NCBI RefSeq assembly: GCF_035207705.1 | Contig: NZ_CP128187.1 | Coordinates: 4,340,001 to 4,404,000, forward strand | DNA length: 64,000 nt | DNA from: Maribacter sp. BPC-D8 | GTDB taxonomy: Bacteria; Bacteroidota; Bacteroidia; Flavobacteriales; Flavobacteriaceae | Reading direction: 5' to 3' | In this document: piece after piece, positions 34,756 to 44,946 of the stretch | Position numbering within the stretch: the first letter of the stretch is position 1 | How the letters are laid out: every line of letters begins with the position of its first letter | The notes under the pieces: generated by a model | Database searches by the model: none | Seen by the model: the letters and a program-made list of their open reading frames with translations, nothing else | What the model was told of the DNA's origin: nothing | Position numbers and translations under genes: made by a program

Positions 34756-37700
34756 ATGGCATTAAAAGTTGCAATTAAACACAAGACGAAATATATCTAC
34801 GATAGAAGTATAAATCTATCTCCACACATATTTAGATTACGACCTGCCCCACACAGTAGAACACCTATAGAGGCGTATTCAATAAAAATAAAACCAGAGA
34901 ACCATTTTTTCAATTGGCAGCAAGATCCATTTGGTAATTATATGGCGAGAATTGTTTTCCCAGATAAGACCACAGAGCTTTCTGTTGATGTAGAAATCAT
35001 AGCAGATTTAAAGACCATTAATCCGTTCGATTTTTTCGTAGAAGAAGCGAGTGAAGAATTTCCTTTCAAGTATTCTGAAGAAGCTAAAAAGGAGCTTTTG
35101 CCTTATTTAGAAAAAGTGGAAAGTGGTCCATTTTTAAAGGAATACCTCTCTAAAATAGATTTAACGCCGGTACGAAGTATCGATTTCTTAATTAACCTTA
35201 ATAGCAACTTGTATAATTACCTGAACTATACCTTGCGTATGGAGCCTGGTGTGCAAACATGCGAAGAAACGCTAGAAGCTAAATTAGGTTCTTGTAGAGA
35301 TTTTGCGTGGTTATTGGTGCAGATACTTCGCCATTTAGGTCTGGCTGCACGTTTTGTATCTGGGTATTTAGTACAATTAAAATCAGATGAAAAATCATTG
35401 GATGGTCCGTCAGGTCCTGAAGAAGATTTTACAGATTTACATGCATGGGCAGAAGTATATTTACCAGGCGCCGGGTGGGTCGGTTTAGATGCCACATCTG
35501 GACTCTTTACCGGTGAAGGTCATATACCTTTGGCTTGTACACCATCTTATGAGAGTGCAGCTCCCGTAAGCGGATTTAGCGATTTTGCAGAAACAACGTT
35601 CGAATTTGAAAATTCGGTTACTAGAATATTCGAATCTCCGAGGGTTACAAAACCATATACCGATGAGCAATGGAATGCTATATACAATCTTGGTTTTAAG
35701 GTAGAAGAAGAATTACAGGCAAATGATGTTCGTTTGACCATGGGTGGTGAACCTACGTTCGTTTCTATAGATGATATGGAATCTGAAGAGTGGAATACTG
35801 CTGCAGATGGTGAACACAAAAGAGAACTGGCAAGTAAATTGTCTATTCGATTATTAGAGGTTTTTGGTAAAGGTGGGTTGTTGCATCATGCGCAAGGTAA
35901 GTGGTACCCGGGTGAAGCGCTACCTCGTTGGTTAATTGGTATACATTGGAGAAAAGATGGAAAACCAATTTGGAAAGATCCGAGTTTGTTGGCATCATTT
36001 TCTGAGGAATATAAAATGCCCAGGAATATTACCAAGCGATTTTTAAAGACTTTGGGCGGCTATTTAGGTTGTAAAACCAATAGTATAATGCCTGCCTATG
36101 AAGATGCTTTTTACTTTTTATGGGAAGAGGGAAAATTACCTGTAGATGTAAACCCGAAAAAATATAATAAAGACGATACCCACTTACGTAGAAAGCTTGG
36201 CGAGATTTTAGAACAAGGTTTAGGCAAAACGGTAGGTCATGTATATCCGTTAATTAAAAAAGAGGATAAATGGATTACCAATAAATGGGAATTCAGAAAT
36301 AAGAATTTACTGCTTACTCCCGGTAATTCGGCAATTGGCTTGCGTTTACCTTTAGCGGCATTACCAAAGGATCCACCAATTCCGTCAGAACCAACGGCAG
36401 AGGTAGAGCTGTTTGAAAATACACCAGATTTACCAACGACTTGCGATGCTTTACAAAAGCGAATGAAGTTAAAATCTACTTCGCATCCACGAAAGCACCC
36501 CTATGTACGCACGGCTATTTGCGCCGAGGTTCGTGAGAAAAAGTTATTTCTATACCTGCCGCCATTAGACAGTGCAGAAGACTTTTTAGATTTGGTAGCA
36601 TGTATAGAAGCTACGACAAAAGAATTGAAAGTACCTGTCATTTTAGAAGGTTACGAACCGCCAAGAGATAATAGGTTAGAGGTGTTGAAGGTGACCCCAG
36701 ATCCTGGGGTAATCGAAGTAAATGTACATCCGGCGAAAAACTGGCAAGAATTAACCGATAATACGCTAACACTATATGCCGAAGCAAAACAAGCTCGTTT
36801 AGGCACAGAAAAATTTATGTTAGATGGCAAGCACACTGGTACAGGTGGTGGTAACCATGTAACCTTGGGCGGAGTAACGCCGGCTGATAGTCCGCTATTA
36901 CGTAATCCTCAATTATTACGAAGCTTATTGACCTTTTGGCAACATCACCCAGGCTTATCTTACCTGTTTTCAGGAGCGTTTATTGGTCCTACGAGTCAGG
37001 CACCACGTGTAGATGAGGCTAGGTTAGAGAATTTATATGAACTTGAAATTGCTTTTTCTCAAATTCCTGATGATAAGGAAGTCCCTTTTTGGATTACCGA
37101 CCGATTATTCCGTCACCTTTTAACAGATATTACGGGGAATACCCACAGGGCAGAATTCTGTATCGATAAATTATACTCGCCAGATTCTTCTTCTGGTCGC
37201 TTAGGTATATTAGAGCTACGTGCTTTTGATATGCCGCCACATGCACAAATGAGTTTAATGCAAATGTTACTGGTGCGTACATTAGTGTCTTGGTTTTGGA
37301 AAAAGCCGTACAAGCACGATTTGGTACGTTGGGGTACAGAGTTGCATGACAAGTTTTTACTAGAGCATTATGTAAAAGAAGATATAAAAGATATTGTGGA
37401 GCAATTGAACGATGCGGGCTATCCGTTTAAGTTAGATTGGTTCGATCCATTTTTTGAATTCCGTTTTCCGCTATACGGCATGGTAGAAATAAATTCGATT
37501 CAAATGGAATTGCGAATGGCTATAGAACCATGGAATGTTCTTGGTGAAGAAATGACCGGTGGTGGCACATCGCGTTATGTAGATTCGTCACTAGAGCGTG
37601 TACAGGTAAAAGTGAATAATTTTAATAGCAAACGATATATATTAACCTGTAATGGGGTGAAAATAGAACTCAGCTCGACGGGCACAAAAGGAGAATATGT

Positions 37701-38079
37701 TGCGGGAGTTCGTTTTAAAGCTTGGGAACCATGGTCGGCATTACACCCGACTATCGGTGTAGATACTCCGCTAGTATTTGATATCGTTGATGATTGGAAC
37801 CAAAAGTCAATTGGTGGTTGTACCTATTTTGTAGCACACCCAGGTGGGCGTTCTTATGATACATACCCTGTAAATAGTTTAGAGGCAGAATCGCGCAGAA
37901 TCAATAGATTTTGGGATATTGGGGTAACACAAGATGAGGTAACACCTACAGAATTGGTCGCTTCAACAAATTTTACGGGTAGAATGGTAGAACCTAAGGC
38001 AGGTTCAAATACATTTGTATACAAAGAGATGCCGATTAACCCCGAGTATCCGCATGTAACAGATTTACGTAAGAAGTAA
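34756..38079 (+). CDS. transglutaminase-like protease fused to DUF2126
   Basis: An 1107-residue protein without a signal peptide. The N-terminal bacterial transglutaminase N domain (about 5-90) and transglutaminase core (about 150-265) have Cys in LGSCRDFAWLLVQILRHLGL, His in DLHAWAEVYLPG and Asp in VGLDATSG. The large remainder (about 310-1100) is DUF2126, related to carboxylate-amine ligase or amidoligase folds, with DVRLTMGGEPTFVSIDDMES and GTGGGNHVTLGG, a nucleotide-site-like stretch. It is the first of a three-gene operon with the ATP-grasp/alpha-E protein (11 bp) and a second transglutaminase. Such cassettes are predicted to make and trim a peptide; the product is unknown. Confidence 0.92.
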   Translation: MALKVAIKHKTKYIYDRSINLSPHIFRLRPAPHSRTPIEAYSIKIKPENHFFNWQQDPFGNYMARIVFPDKTTELSVDVEIIADLKTINPFDFFVEEASEEFPFKYSEEAKKELLPYLEKVESGPFLKEYLSKIDLTPVRSIDFLINLNSNLYNYLNYTLRMEPGVQTCEETLEAKLGSCRDFAWLLVQILRHLGLAARFVSGYLVQLKSDEKSLDGPSGPEEDFTDLHAWAEVYLPGAGWVGLDATSGLFTGEGHIPLACTPSYESAAPVSGFSDFAETTFEFENSVTRIFESPRVTKPYTDEQWNAIYNLGFKVEEELQANDVRLTMGGEPTFVSIDDMESEEWNTAADGEHKRELASKLSIRLLEVFGKGGLLHHAQGKWYPGEALPRWLIGIHWRKDGKPIWKDPSLLASFSEEYKMPRNITKRFLKTLGGYLGCKTNSIMPAYEDAFYFLWEEGKLPVDVNPKKYNKDDTHLRRKLGEILEQGLGKTVGHVYPLIKKEDKWITNKWEFRNKNLLLTPGNSAIGLRLPLAALPKDPPIPSEPTAEVELFENTPDLPTTCDALQKRMKLKSTSHPRKHPYVRTAICAEVREKKLFLYLPPLDSAEDFLDLVACIEATTKELKVPVILEGYEPPRDNRLEVLKVTPDPGVIEVNVHPAKNWQELTDNTLTLYAEAKQARLGTEKFMLDGKHTGTGGGNHVTLGGVTPADSPLLRNPQLLRSLLTFWQHHPGLSYLFSGAFIGPTSQAPRVDEARLENLYELEIAFSQIPDDKEVPFWITDRLFRHLLTDITGNTHRAEFCIDKLYSPDSSSGRLGILELRAFDMPPHAQMSLMQMLLVRTLVSWFWKKPYKHDLVRWGTELHDKFLLEHYVKEDIKDIVEQLNDAGYPFKLDWFDPFFEFRFPLYGMVEINSIQMELRMAIEPWNVLGEEMTGGGTSRYVDSSLERVQVKVNNFNSKRYILTCNGVKIELSSTGTKGEYVAGVRFKAWEPWSALHPTIGVDTPLVFDIVDDWNQKSIGGCTYFVAHPGGRSYDTYPVNSLEAESRRINRFWDIGVTQDEVTPTELVASTNFTGRMVEPKAGSNTFVYKEMPINPEYPHVTDLRKK

Positions 38080-38090
38080 TTGAAGAGGTA

Positions 38091-40652
38091 ATGCCAACAA
38101 CAGAAACGCGATGGTTTAATAATTATGATACCCAAAAGGGCAATGATGAAATGTATTCATTGAACAATGGTATGAAACCCTATTGGAATAAATTATTAAC
38201 CGAATTTGACACTTTAGGAATAACAGGATTAACCGCCCGCCAAAAAGATATTGACTGGTTGTTATCAGAAAACGGTGTCACTTATAATGTATATAATGAC
38301 CCAAAAGGGTTGCACAGACCTTGGAACCTGAACGTGGTTCCTTTTATGTTGCACCAAGATGAATGGACAAAAGTAGAGGCAGGCTTAAAGCAAAGAGCAG
38401 AACTACTTAATTTGGTACTTAAAGATGTCTATGGCGAACGAAAGCTGATTAAAAATGGCATTGTGCCCTATGAAGTTATTTATGGTCACCGTGGTTTTCT
38501 AAGGCAATGTTCTGGTATGGAACTGAAACTAGAACAGTATCTATCAATTTATGCAGCAGATCTTTGTCGTGGTACAGATGGGCGTTTGTGGGTCGTAAAT
38601 GATCGCACAGAAGCACCTTCAGGTATGGGGTATGCGTTAGAGAATAGATCTACCACAAGCAGAGTTCTGTCAGATATGTACGCTGAAATGAAGGTAAAGC
38701 GATTGTCTGGCTTCTTTCAAGAATTCAATCAAATGCTTATTGATGCGGCACCAGGTAAAAAAGAAAATCCGACAATTGTAATACTAACTCCCGGTTCACA
38801 CAACGAAACCTATTTTGAACATGCCTATATGGCTTCGTTCTTAGGCTACCCGTTAGTTCAGGGTAATGATTTAGTAGTGCGAGATGGTTTTCTTTGGATG
38901 AAATCATTGCAAGGTTTAAAGCAGATAGATGTCGTTTTACGTAGAGTAGACGATGCTTTTACGGATCCTTTAGAATTGCGGGAAGATTCCCATTTGGGCG
39001 TTGCCGGATTGCTAGATGTAGTACGAAGAAAAAATGTATCTGTCATTAATCCTATTGGTAGCGGAGTAATTGAAAATCCGGGATTGATTCCGTTTATGCC
39101 TGCAATTGCAAAATATTTTTTGAAGGAAGAATTAAAACTACCTCAAATAGCGTCGTGGTGGTGTGGGCAAGAGAAAGAAAGAAACTATGTGCTAGAGCAT
39201 ATATCTGAATTGGTAATAAAGAGAATAGATCGCACCAATAGAGAGAGTATATACTTTTGCGAGCAAATGAGCGCTAAAGAATTAGAAGAGCTTAAAAAAG
39301 TTATTCTAGAGCGACCGTATCGTTTTGTAGCCCAAGAGCGTATAAATTTTTCAACCGCACCTAATCTTTCTAAAGATAAATTAGAACCTAGAAATGTGGT
39401 CGCTAGATCATTTTGTATAGCATCAAAAGGTGAATATTCAGTTATGCCTGGTGGTTTGGTACGAGTTGCACCCGATGGCGAAACTGTTAGGGTTTCAAAC
39501 CAAAGAGGTGGTACTAGTAAAGATTTTTGGATATTAGATGATGCAGAAATAAAAGAAGATAAGAACAGGCATTGGCAGAAGAAATCATCGATAGCCATTT
39601 CTGGTCTTGATGATTTGCCAAGTTTAACAGCCGAGAATTTATATTGGGCAGGTCGTTATGTTGGTCGTACATTGGTAAATGCACGATTTTTACGTACTGT
39701 AATGCGCCAAATGGCAATAGTTCAGAATAGAGATGAAAAGCCAGATTCTGAGAAGCTTAAAGTATTGTTTAAAGCAGTTACGCAGTTAACGGGTACTTAT
39801 CCTGGTTTTGTAGAAAAGGATAAGAACGGTAAGCTGGCGATGGACAATCCGTATGAAGAGATGTTGTCCGTCATTCTAGATAAAAACAGAATAGGTAGTT
39901 TGGCTCATACCATAAGTATGTTCAGTAATTCTTATTATTCCATTCGTAATCTGTGGTCATCAGATATGTGGCGTGTATTTGAAAATATTCAGAAACTATG
40001 GAATGGCTTGGTAGATGGCAAAGACCATTCAATCAATAAAATATTAAAAGTGTTGAATCAATTAATTACCCGCTTAATTGCATTTATGGGATTGATTGAA
40101 GAAAGCATTATGGTGCAACAAGGTTTGTTGTTATACTTTATCGGTTTGCAATTAGAGCAAAGCACCTTGAATATTACTAAATGCAGAGCCTTATTGACCA
40201 TAAAATATGATGAGCAAGTAGAGTATGACCTGTTGGAATATTTATTGACCAGTCATGAAAGTTTAAATATATACCGATACAGTTACCGTTCTCATATAGA
40301 GTTGGCACATGTACTAGATTTGGTTGTATTAGATTTAGACTATGCACGTTCCTTGACCTTTATGATCAATAGAATTCAAAAGGATATTGCACGTTTGCCA
40401 CATTCTAAGCATGACCATCAATTAAATAATTATCAAAAGTATATTTTCGAGGCATTCTCTAAGTTGAGGTTGGCAGAGTCTACAAAGTTGGCAATGACCA
40501 AGTCAGAAACAGATTTTAAAAGAGAAGATTTAGATACGCTTTTAGAGGAGCTTTCAGATTTGTTGTACAAGGCATCGCAGTCCATCTCTAATACCTATTT
40601 CAATCATACAGACAAGCAGACCCAATTGTTTACACAGTCTTTTCCTATTTGA
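38091..40652 (+). CDS. circularly permuted ATP-grasp fused to alpha-E domain
   Basis: An 853-residue protein. The N-terminal circularly permuted ATP-grasp ligase (about 60-520) shows RPWNLNVVPFMLHQDEW, LKDVYGERKLIKNGIVPYEV, WVVNDRTEAPSGMGYALENR and LVQGNDLVVRDGFLWMKS. It should form an amide bond using ATP. The C-terminal all-helical alpha-E domain (DUF403; about 525-845) begins LTAENLYWAGRYVGRTLVNA. The two are separate genes in many genomes; here they are fused. It is flanked by two transglutaminases in one operon. The predicted role is ligation of amino acids onto an unknown acceptor. Confidence 0.92.
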   Translation: MPTTETRWFNNYDTQKGNDEMYSLNNGMKPYWNKLLTEFDTLGITGLTARQKDIDWLLSENGVTYNVYNDPKGLHRPWNLNVVPFMLHQDEWTKVEAGLKQRAELLNLVLKDVYGERKLIKNGIVPYEVIYGHRGFLRQCSGMELKLEQYLSIYAADLCRGTDGRLWVVNDRTEAPSGMGYALENRSTTSRVLSDMYAEMKVKRLSGFFQEFNQMLIDAAPGKKENPTIVILTPGSHNETYFEHAYMASFLGYPLVQGNDLVVRDGFLWMKSLQGLKQIDVVLRRVDDAFTDPLELREDSHLGVAGLLDVVRRKNVSVINPIGSGVIENPGLIPFMPAIAKYFLKEELKLPQIASWWCGQEKERNYVLEHISELVIKRIDRTNRESIYFCEQMSAKELEELKKVILERPYRFVAQERINFSTAPNLSKDKLEPRNVVARSFCIASKGEYSVMPGGLVRVAPDGETVRVSNQRGGTSKDFWILDDAEIKEDKNRHWQKKSSIAISGLDDLPSLTAENLYWAGRYVGRTLVNARFLRTVMRQMAIVQNRDEKPDSEKLKVLFKAVTQLTGTYPGFVEKDKNGKLAMDNPYEEMLSVILDKNRIGSLAHTISMFSNSYYSIRNLWSSDMWRVFENIQKLWNGLVDGKDHSINKILKVLNQLITRLIAFMGLIEESIMVQQGLLLYFIGLQLEQSTLNITKCRALLTIKYDEQVEYDLLEYLLTSHESLNIYRYSYRSHIELAHVLDLVVLDLDYARSLTFMINRIQKDIARLPHSKHDHQLNNYQKYIFEAFSKLRLAESTKLAMTKSETDFKREDLDTLLEELSDLLYKASQSISNTYFNHTDKQTQLFTQSFPI

Positions 40653-40654
40653 TT

Positions 40655-41545
40655 ATGATATTCAACGTTACACATATTACTAAGTACGATTATAATGCTC
40701 CAGTAAGCTACTGTCATAATATAGCCACGCTGCGCCCGAGAGAATCTAAAGGGCAAGAGTTATTAGAATACAGTATTGATATTTCGCCAGAACCGGCAGA
40801 AATAAGTGAGCGAATAGATTTTTTCGGTAATTATATTACCCGTTTTTCTATACAGACAGAACATAGAACCTTAAAGGTTACTACTCGAAGTAAAATTAAA
40901 AGAGCTTATGCCAAGTTTCACGAATCGTTCAAGAGTGATGCCTGTAAGAGCATAACAATGAACGATGCGCTTGCGGCATTAAATGGCATGCACCCAGAAA
41001 TTCTAGAGGCAAAGCAATATATACTAGAATCTATATTTATAAGAAGAACAGACAAGGCGATACGAGATTATGCCGAGGTTTCTTTTAAAGGGGATAGGTC
41101 TGTATTTGAAGCCGCTTACGAATTGATGCAACGTATTTATACAGATTTTGATTTTGATTCAGAATTCTCGACCATATCAACTCCTATAGAAGAGGTAATG
41201 AAAGAGAAGAAGGGTGTCTGTCAAGATTTTGCTCAAATTGCTATTGCTTGTATACGTTCTATTGGTTTACCAGCAAGATATATAAGTGGGTATATAGAAA
41301 CATTACCTGCACCAGGTAAAAAGAAGTTGGTAGGTGCCGATGCATCGCATGCATGGTTTGCTATTTTTATACCAGGTTTTGGTTGGGTAGATTTTGACCC
41401 TACGAATAATCAAATACCCAAAGACCAGCATATTGTAGTAGGTTGGGGTAGAGATTATTATGATGTACCACCTTTAAAAGGAGTGGTGTATGGTAGTGGA
41501 CAGAGTAAATTGCATGTATCGGTTGATATTGCTGCTGTAGATTAA
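40655..41545 (+). CDS. transglutaminase-like cysteine peptidase
   Basis: About 296 residues from ATG at 40655, 2 bp after the stop of the ATP-grasp gene (a TTG at 40649 would overlap it). The N-terminal transglutaminase-associated beta domain (about 1-80, VTHITKYDYNAPVSYCHNIA) is followed by the core: Cys in KKGVCQDFAQIAIACIRSIG, His in GADASHAWFAIFIPG and Asp in WVDFDPTNNQ. No signal peptide. In cassettes of this kind the transglutaminase fold is expected to hydrolyse or exchange isopeptide bonds made by the ATP-grasp partner. Confidence 0.93.
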   Translation: MIFNVTHITKYDYNAPVSYCHNIATLRPRESKGQELLEYSIDISPEPAEISERIDFFGNYITRFSIQTEHRTLKVTTRSKIKRAYAKFHESFKSDACKSITMNDALAALNGMHPEILEAKQYILESIFIRRTDKAIRDYAEVSFKGDRSVFEAAYELMQRIYTDFDFDSEFSTISTPIEEVMKEKKGVCQDFAQIAIACIRSIGLPARYISGYIETLPAPGKKKLVGADASHAWFAIFIPGFGWVDFDPTNNQIPKDQHIVVGWGRDYYDVPPLKGVVYGSGQSKLHVSVDIAAVD

Positions 41546-42268
41546 TTATTCTTCAAAAAAGAATTCATGTAGTTCAATTAAACTACCTCTTTTAATTTGA
41601 ACTAAATCTCCGGTATCTTTTAGAAAAATTCCTAATGATTTTTCGTTATAAATAAATTTCATTTCATTCGAGTAATCGGTAACAACATACATGTCGCCAG
41701 AAAGCTGATAAAAGGGGATTGTCAGCTTGTTTTTAAGTCTAACACCTTTATTGACAATTCTTCCATTTTTGATAGTTGACTCAACCTCTGAGTTATTTGT
41801 TTCGCCAGATGCTACTTTTACATAAGAGACCATCATGTTTGTCCATTCCGATTGATCAATCAAGAACCATTTTATTTTATTAAAATCAATACCGTATTCA
41901 TTGATCCATCCATGACTTGTAAAACCAAGTAAAACTTGCTTTTTTCCATCTAATTCTGGTTTGTCTGTTGGTACAAATTCCTGAATTTTAAAGGTGATGA
42001 CAGATGCAGAAGACATATCCTTAAGTTTTTTGCCATCAAAATCTATTGTTTTTAATGAAAAGCTCGTAATGTTAGGGTTATTCGCTAGTAACCATTCTGT
42101 TGCAGTTAATTCAGCACGCTCTTTCATTTGCTCTACAGCAGCTACGCCTGCACCTATTGCTGCCAATGCGCCAACAGCACCAGCAACTGCTGCACCATTA
42201 TCTTGAGCTTGATTTTTATTAGGAATTAAAATAGTAAGGATGAATAAAAGCAGAATTAATTTGCGCAT
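41546..42268 (-). CDS. exported protein of unknown function
   Basis: A 240-residue protein with a signal peptide (about 1-21, ending NQAQ), then a Gly/Ala-rich hydrophobic stretch (GAAVAGAVGALAAIGAGVAAV, about 24-46) that could insert in a membrane. The mature domain is beta-rich. No catalytic motif is visible and I do not recognise the family. It abuts the transglutaminase gene tail to tail with no gap. A structured element lies 32 bp upstream of its start. Confidence 0.7.
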   Translation of the reverse strand: MRKLILLLFILTILIPNKNQAQDNGAAVAGAVGALAAIGAGVAAVEQMKERAELTATEWLLANNPNITSFSLKTIDFDGKKLKDMSSASVITFKIQEFVPTDKPELDGKKQVLLGFTSHGWINEYGIDFNKIKWFLIDQSEWTNMMVSYVKVASGETNNSEVESTIKNGRIVNKGVRLKNKLTIPFYQLSGDMYVVTDYSNEMKFIYNEKSLGIFLKDTGDLVQIKRGSLIELHEFFFEE

Positions 42269-42299
42269 AGTTATTAATAAGTGGTTGAATAAAAAAATA

Positions 42300-42355
42300 G
42301 GCCATACCCACCAAATCGGTTAGTTCCCCCGAAATACCTTTTCGGTAGGATGGCC
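42300..42355 (-). ncRNA. compact hairpin element: terminator or cis-acting RNA
   Basis: On the minus strand an outer stem ATGGCC-GGCCAT closure (42350-42355 with 42300-42305) encloses an inner stem CCGAAA / TTTCGG (42340-42345 with 42329-42334). A further GC-rich stretch (GGGGGAAC...GGTGGG) could pair in alternative ways (ACC with GGT). The outer stem runs into TATTTTTTTATTC. It could be the terminator of the response-regulator operon upstream or a regulatory RNA leader of the exported-protein gene. Confidence 0.5.
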
Positions 42356-42474
42356 ATAGCATTAATGTTATAGATATTGACTAGTGTTTATTCTTATTTT
42401 TAAGTACGGCAAAATTAATACCATTCTATTAAAGAGCTTTACGGTTTTCCGTAATGTGATGTAATTTTCAGTTT

Positions 42475-43140
42475 TTAAATTAAACCAAGATCTTTCACAA
42501 TAGCCACTAGGTGTATGGCATTATTGGCATTGAATTGAATACGCAATTTATTTAAACGTTTTTCAATAGAACTTAAGCTGGCAGGTGCTATATTTTCTTT
42601 TCTATATAAAGCACTAATTTCATCTTGGGATAATCCTTTACTTAAATGATCTAGAAGAGAAATATCGTAATCATCTATCTCTAGTTCATTTTCACTGCTA
42701 AAGGCATTAGCCACCTCAGGAGATAAAAAGGTATTGCCTTCGGCTATTTCATTGATAGCTTGGGTAAGATTTTTGAGTCCGTTTCTACTCTTACATACAT
42801 AAGCATCAATATGATGTTGGTTAAATAAGGTTCTTACGGCTTGTAATCTATCTTCAACAGAATACACAATGACTTTTAATTCAGGAAACTCCGTTTTCAA
42901 TTTTTCGACCAGCGAATGCCCAGAAGTGTAGGTTTGTGATCTGTGGTCTACTTTAAAAGATAGGTCAGAAATTACCAAATCAAAAGACTCACCATCTAGG
43001 TTGGCCCTTTTAACTTTTAAGTATGCATCATCACAATACTGTACTTGGTCTATTTGTGAAACCCCTAATTCGGTCAGTAATGAAAATACACCTTTGTTGA
43101 TGTCTTCCATATCTTCCGCGATTAAAACTTTTTTGAACAT
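42475..43140 (-). CDS. NarL/LuxR-type response regulator
   Basis: A 221-residue two-domain regulator. The receiver (about 1-125) has EDMEDIN acidic residues, phosphoacceptor Asp in LVISDLSFKV, Ser in VYSVED and Lys in YVCKSRNG. The output domain (about 150-215) is a LuxR-like helix-turn-helix, LSKGLSQDEISALYRKENIA then SIEKRLNKLRIQFNANNAIH. It is 3 bp downstream of the TPR histidine kinase gene, its evident partner. Confidence 0.92.
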   Translation of the reverse strand: MFKKVLIAEDMEDINKGVFSLLTELGVSQIDQVQYCDDAYLKVKRANLDGESFDLVISDLSFKVDHRSQTYTSGHSLVEKLKTEFPELKVIVYSVEDRLQAVRTLFNQHHIDAYVCKSRNGLKNLTQAINEIAEGNTFLSPEVANAFSSENELEIDDYDISLLDHLSKGLSQDEISALYRKENIAPASLSSIEKRLNKLRIQFNANNAIHLVAIVKDLGLI

Positions 43141-43143
43141 GCG

Positions 43144-44805
43144 TTAAATTATTATTGATGCCTTAAAGCCATCACCTTGCTTAGATTCAAAATTAATAGT
43201 TCCATTTAAAGAAGCGATACGGGATTCCGTATGTTGGAGGCCATTTTTTTTAAAAAGATCACAACCCACCCCATTATCGCGGTAAATTATTTGAATTTTA
43301 GACCCTTCTTTTTTGAAAACTAGCGTAACAAATGATGCTTGACTATGCTTACGCATATTGGTCATAAGCTCTTGTAATACCCTATAAATAGCGGTTTTTT
43401 TATGTTCTGTCACAGTATTCCATGGCATTTTAGAAAGGTTGCGGGTAATCACATTAACCTTGTTGTTTTTGTAGCCAAGTAATAAATCATTTAATTGAAG
43501 ATCAAAATCATTTTTTAGGTCAATAGCACTATTTTCTCTTGAAATATCTCTTGTTTTGGTATAAATCTTCTCCATTTCATCAATAACCTTGCTGTCAATA
43601 GTCGAATTATTTTCAAGAGAGGTCATCACTTTATACATGTCGTTAGCTACTTCGTCGTGTACTTTTTTGGCAATTCTGGTTTCTGTTTTATAGATTTCTT
43701 CAATTTTAGCTTTGCGGTATCTGTTGCGATAGATAAAGTAAGAACCAACTAAGATTAAAAAAATAATAAATGCCAGAGCTTGGTAAGCCAATCGCTTGCG
43801 AGATTCTATTTCTTGAAGTAATATGCTGGCTTGAGTTTTTTTCTGTTCTTCGGCAACATTGTATTTTAGAAATGCATTTTTATTTTCTGCTATTTGTTTG
43901 GCATTTGTAATACTATCGGTCAGCTTTTTGTATTCATGAAGTAAGGGATTTCTATCCATATTCATAAGCGTTGAAATAGCTTCAAGTTTAAAGGAACTGC
44001 TGTTAATTTTATCTGATAAGGCTAGCGCATTTTCTGCATATATTCTCGCTTTGGTAGTGTCTTTTTTATCGAGATAAAACTCGGCTAAATGGCTGTTACT
44101 CGAGTGTTGACCAATAAAGTCATTGTTTGTTTCGCGTAACTCTAATGCATTTTTCAAATTTTGTAAACCTTCAGGTAGATTTAATTTAGATTGTACTTGT
44201 CCTAAATTGTCTGCCACTAAAGCTAGTTCGTAGGTATTTAATTGTGCTTGCTTTTTATGTAGTAAAGTATAGATATCAAGTGCTTTGTTATACGCTAATT
44301 CGTCTTTATAGATATTGGCTTTATTATTAAGAATGATAACACTGTCCTTTAATTTGTTCGCTATATCTAAAGCTCTATTGTAAGTTTTTATGGCTTCGTC
44401 GGGGTTGTTAGCAGCTCTGTAAATTCGCCCAAGTTGGTTATATAGTCCTACTCTAGAATTAATCAAGGTGTCTTTGGTAGCCATCGATTCAATGATGTTC
44501 AAAGCTTCTACGACATGATTTTCGCTATTAAAGTTATTTCCTATTTTAAACTCTGCAATAGACAATAGTCTTAAATCATAAATGGCATTTAAGGTGTCGT
44601 TTAATTCTAAATCTTTCTCCTTCTTTTTGGTAAAAAAGTGAATGCCTGATGGTAGGTCATTTGGTTCGCTAGGGTTTACAATGGCATTGCGATAATAAAT
44701 AGAATTATCAGAAGATGTTTGTGCTTTGACGCTTAAAGAAAAGCAAAATGCAATAGCGATGATATTGAAAAGATGCAGTATAAATGAAACCTTGTTATAT
44801 TTCAT
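43144..44805 (-). CDS. TPR-containing membrane histidine kinase (HisKA_3 type)
   Basis: A 553-residue sensor. Signal peptide or first helix (about 10-28), then a periplasmic stretch of tetratricopeptide repeats (about 60-300, including NPDEAIKTYNRALDIANKLK and NKALDIYTLLHKKQAQLNTY). One transmembrane helix (YQALAFIIFLILVGSYFIY, about 343-361). HisKA_3-like dimerisation region with the phosphoacceptor in TRIAKKVHDEVANDMYKVM. ATPase domain with QELMTNMRKHSQASFVTLVF, RDNGVGCD and the usual NarL-type end. Ligand unknown. It probably phosphorylates the adjacent LuxR-type regulator. Confidence 0.92.
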   Translation of the reverse strand: MKYNKVSFILHLFNIIAIAFCFSLSVKAQTSSDNSIYYRNAIVNPSEPNDLPSGIHFFTKKKEKDLELNDTLNAIYDLRLLSIAEFKIGNNFNSENHVVEALNIIESMATKDTLINSRVGLYNQLGRIYRAANNPDEAIKTYNRALDIANKLKDSVIILNNKANIYKDELAYNKALDIYTLLHKKQAQLNTYELALVADNLGQVQSKLNLPEGLQNLKNALELRETNNDFIGQHSSNSHLAEFYLDKKDTTKARIYAENALALSDKINSSSFKLEAISTLMNMDRNPLLHEYKKLTDSITNAKQIAENKNAFLKYNVAEEQKKTQASILLQEIESRKRLAYQALAFIIFLILVGSYFIYRNRYRKAKIEEIYKTETRIAKKVHDEVANDMYKVMTSLENNSTIDSKVIDEMEKIYTKTRDISRENSAIDLKNDFDLQLNDLLLGYKNNKVNVITRNLSKMPWNTVTEHKKTAIYRVLQELMTNMRKHSQASFVTLVFKKEGSKIQIIYRDNGVGCDLFKKNGLQHTESRIASLNGTINFESKQGDGFKASIII

Positions 44806-44946
44806 TCCCCTAATGTAGAAACTTTTTAGTTATTATTTTTTGAATTAGAGCGTAGTTATTACTTCTATAAAATTATAACTCTTAATATGAATGAGTTAAT
44901 TAGTAAGGAGAAGGGTCTTGATATTAGAACAAACAAAAAGAGCACC

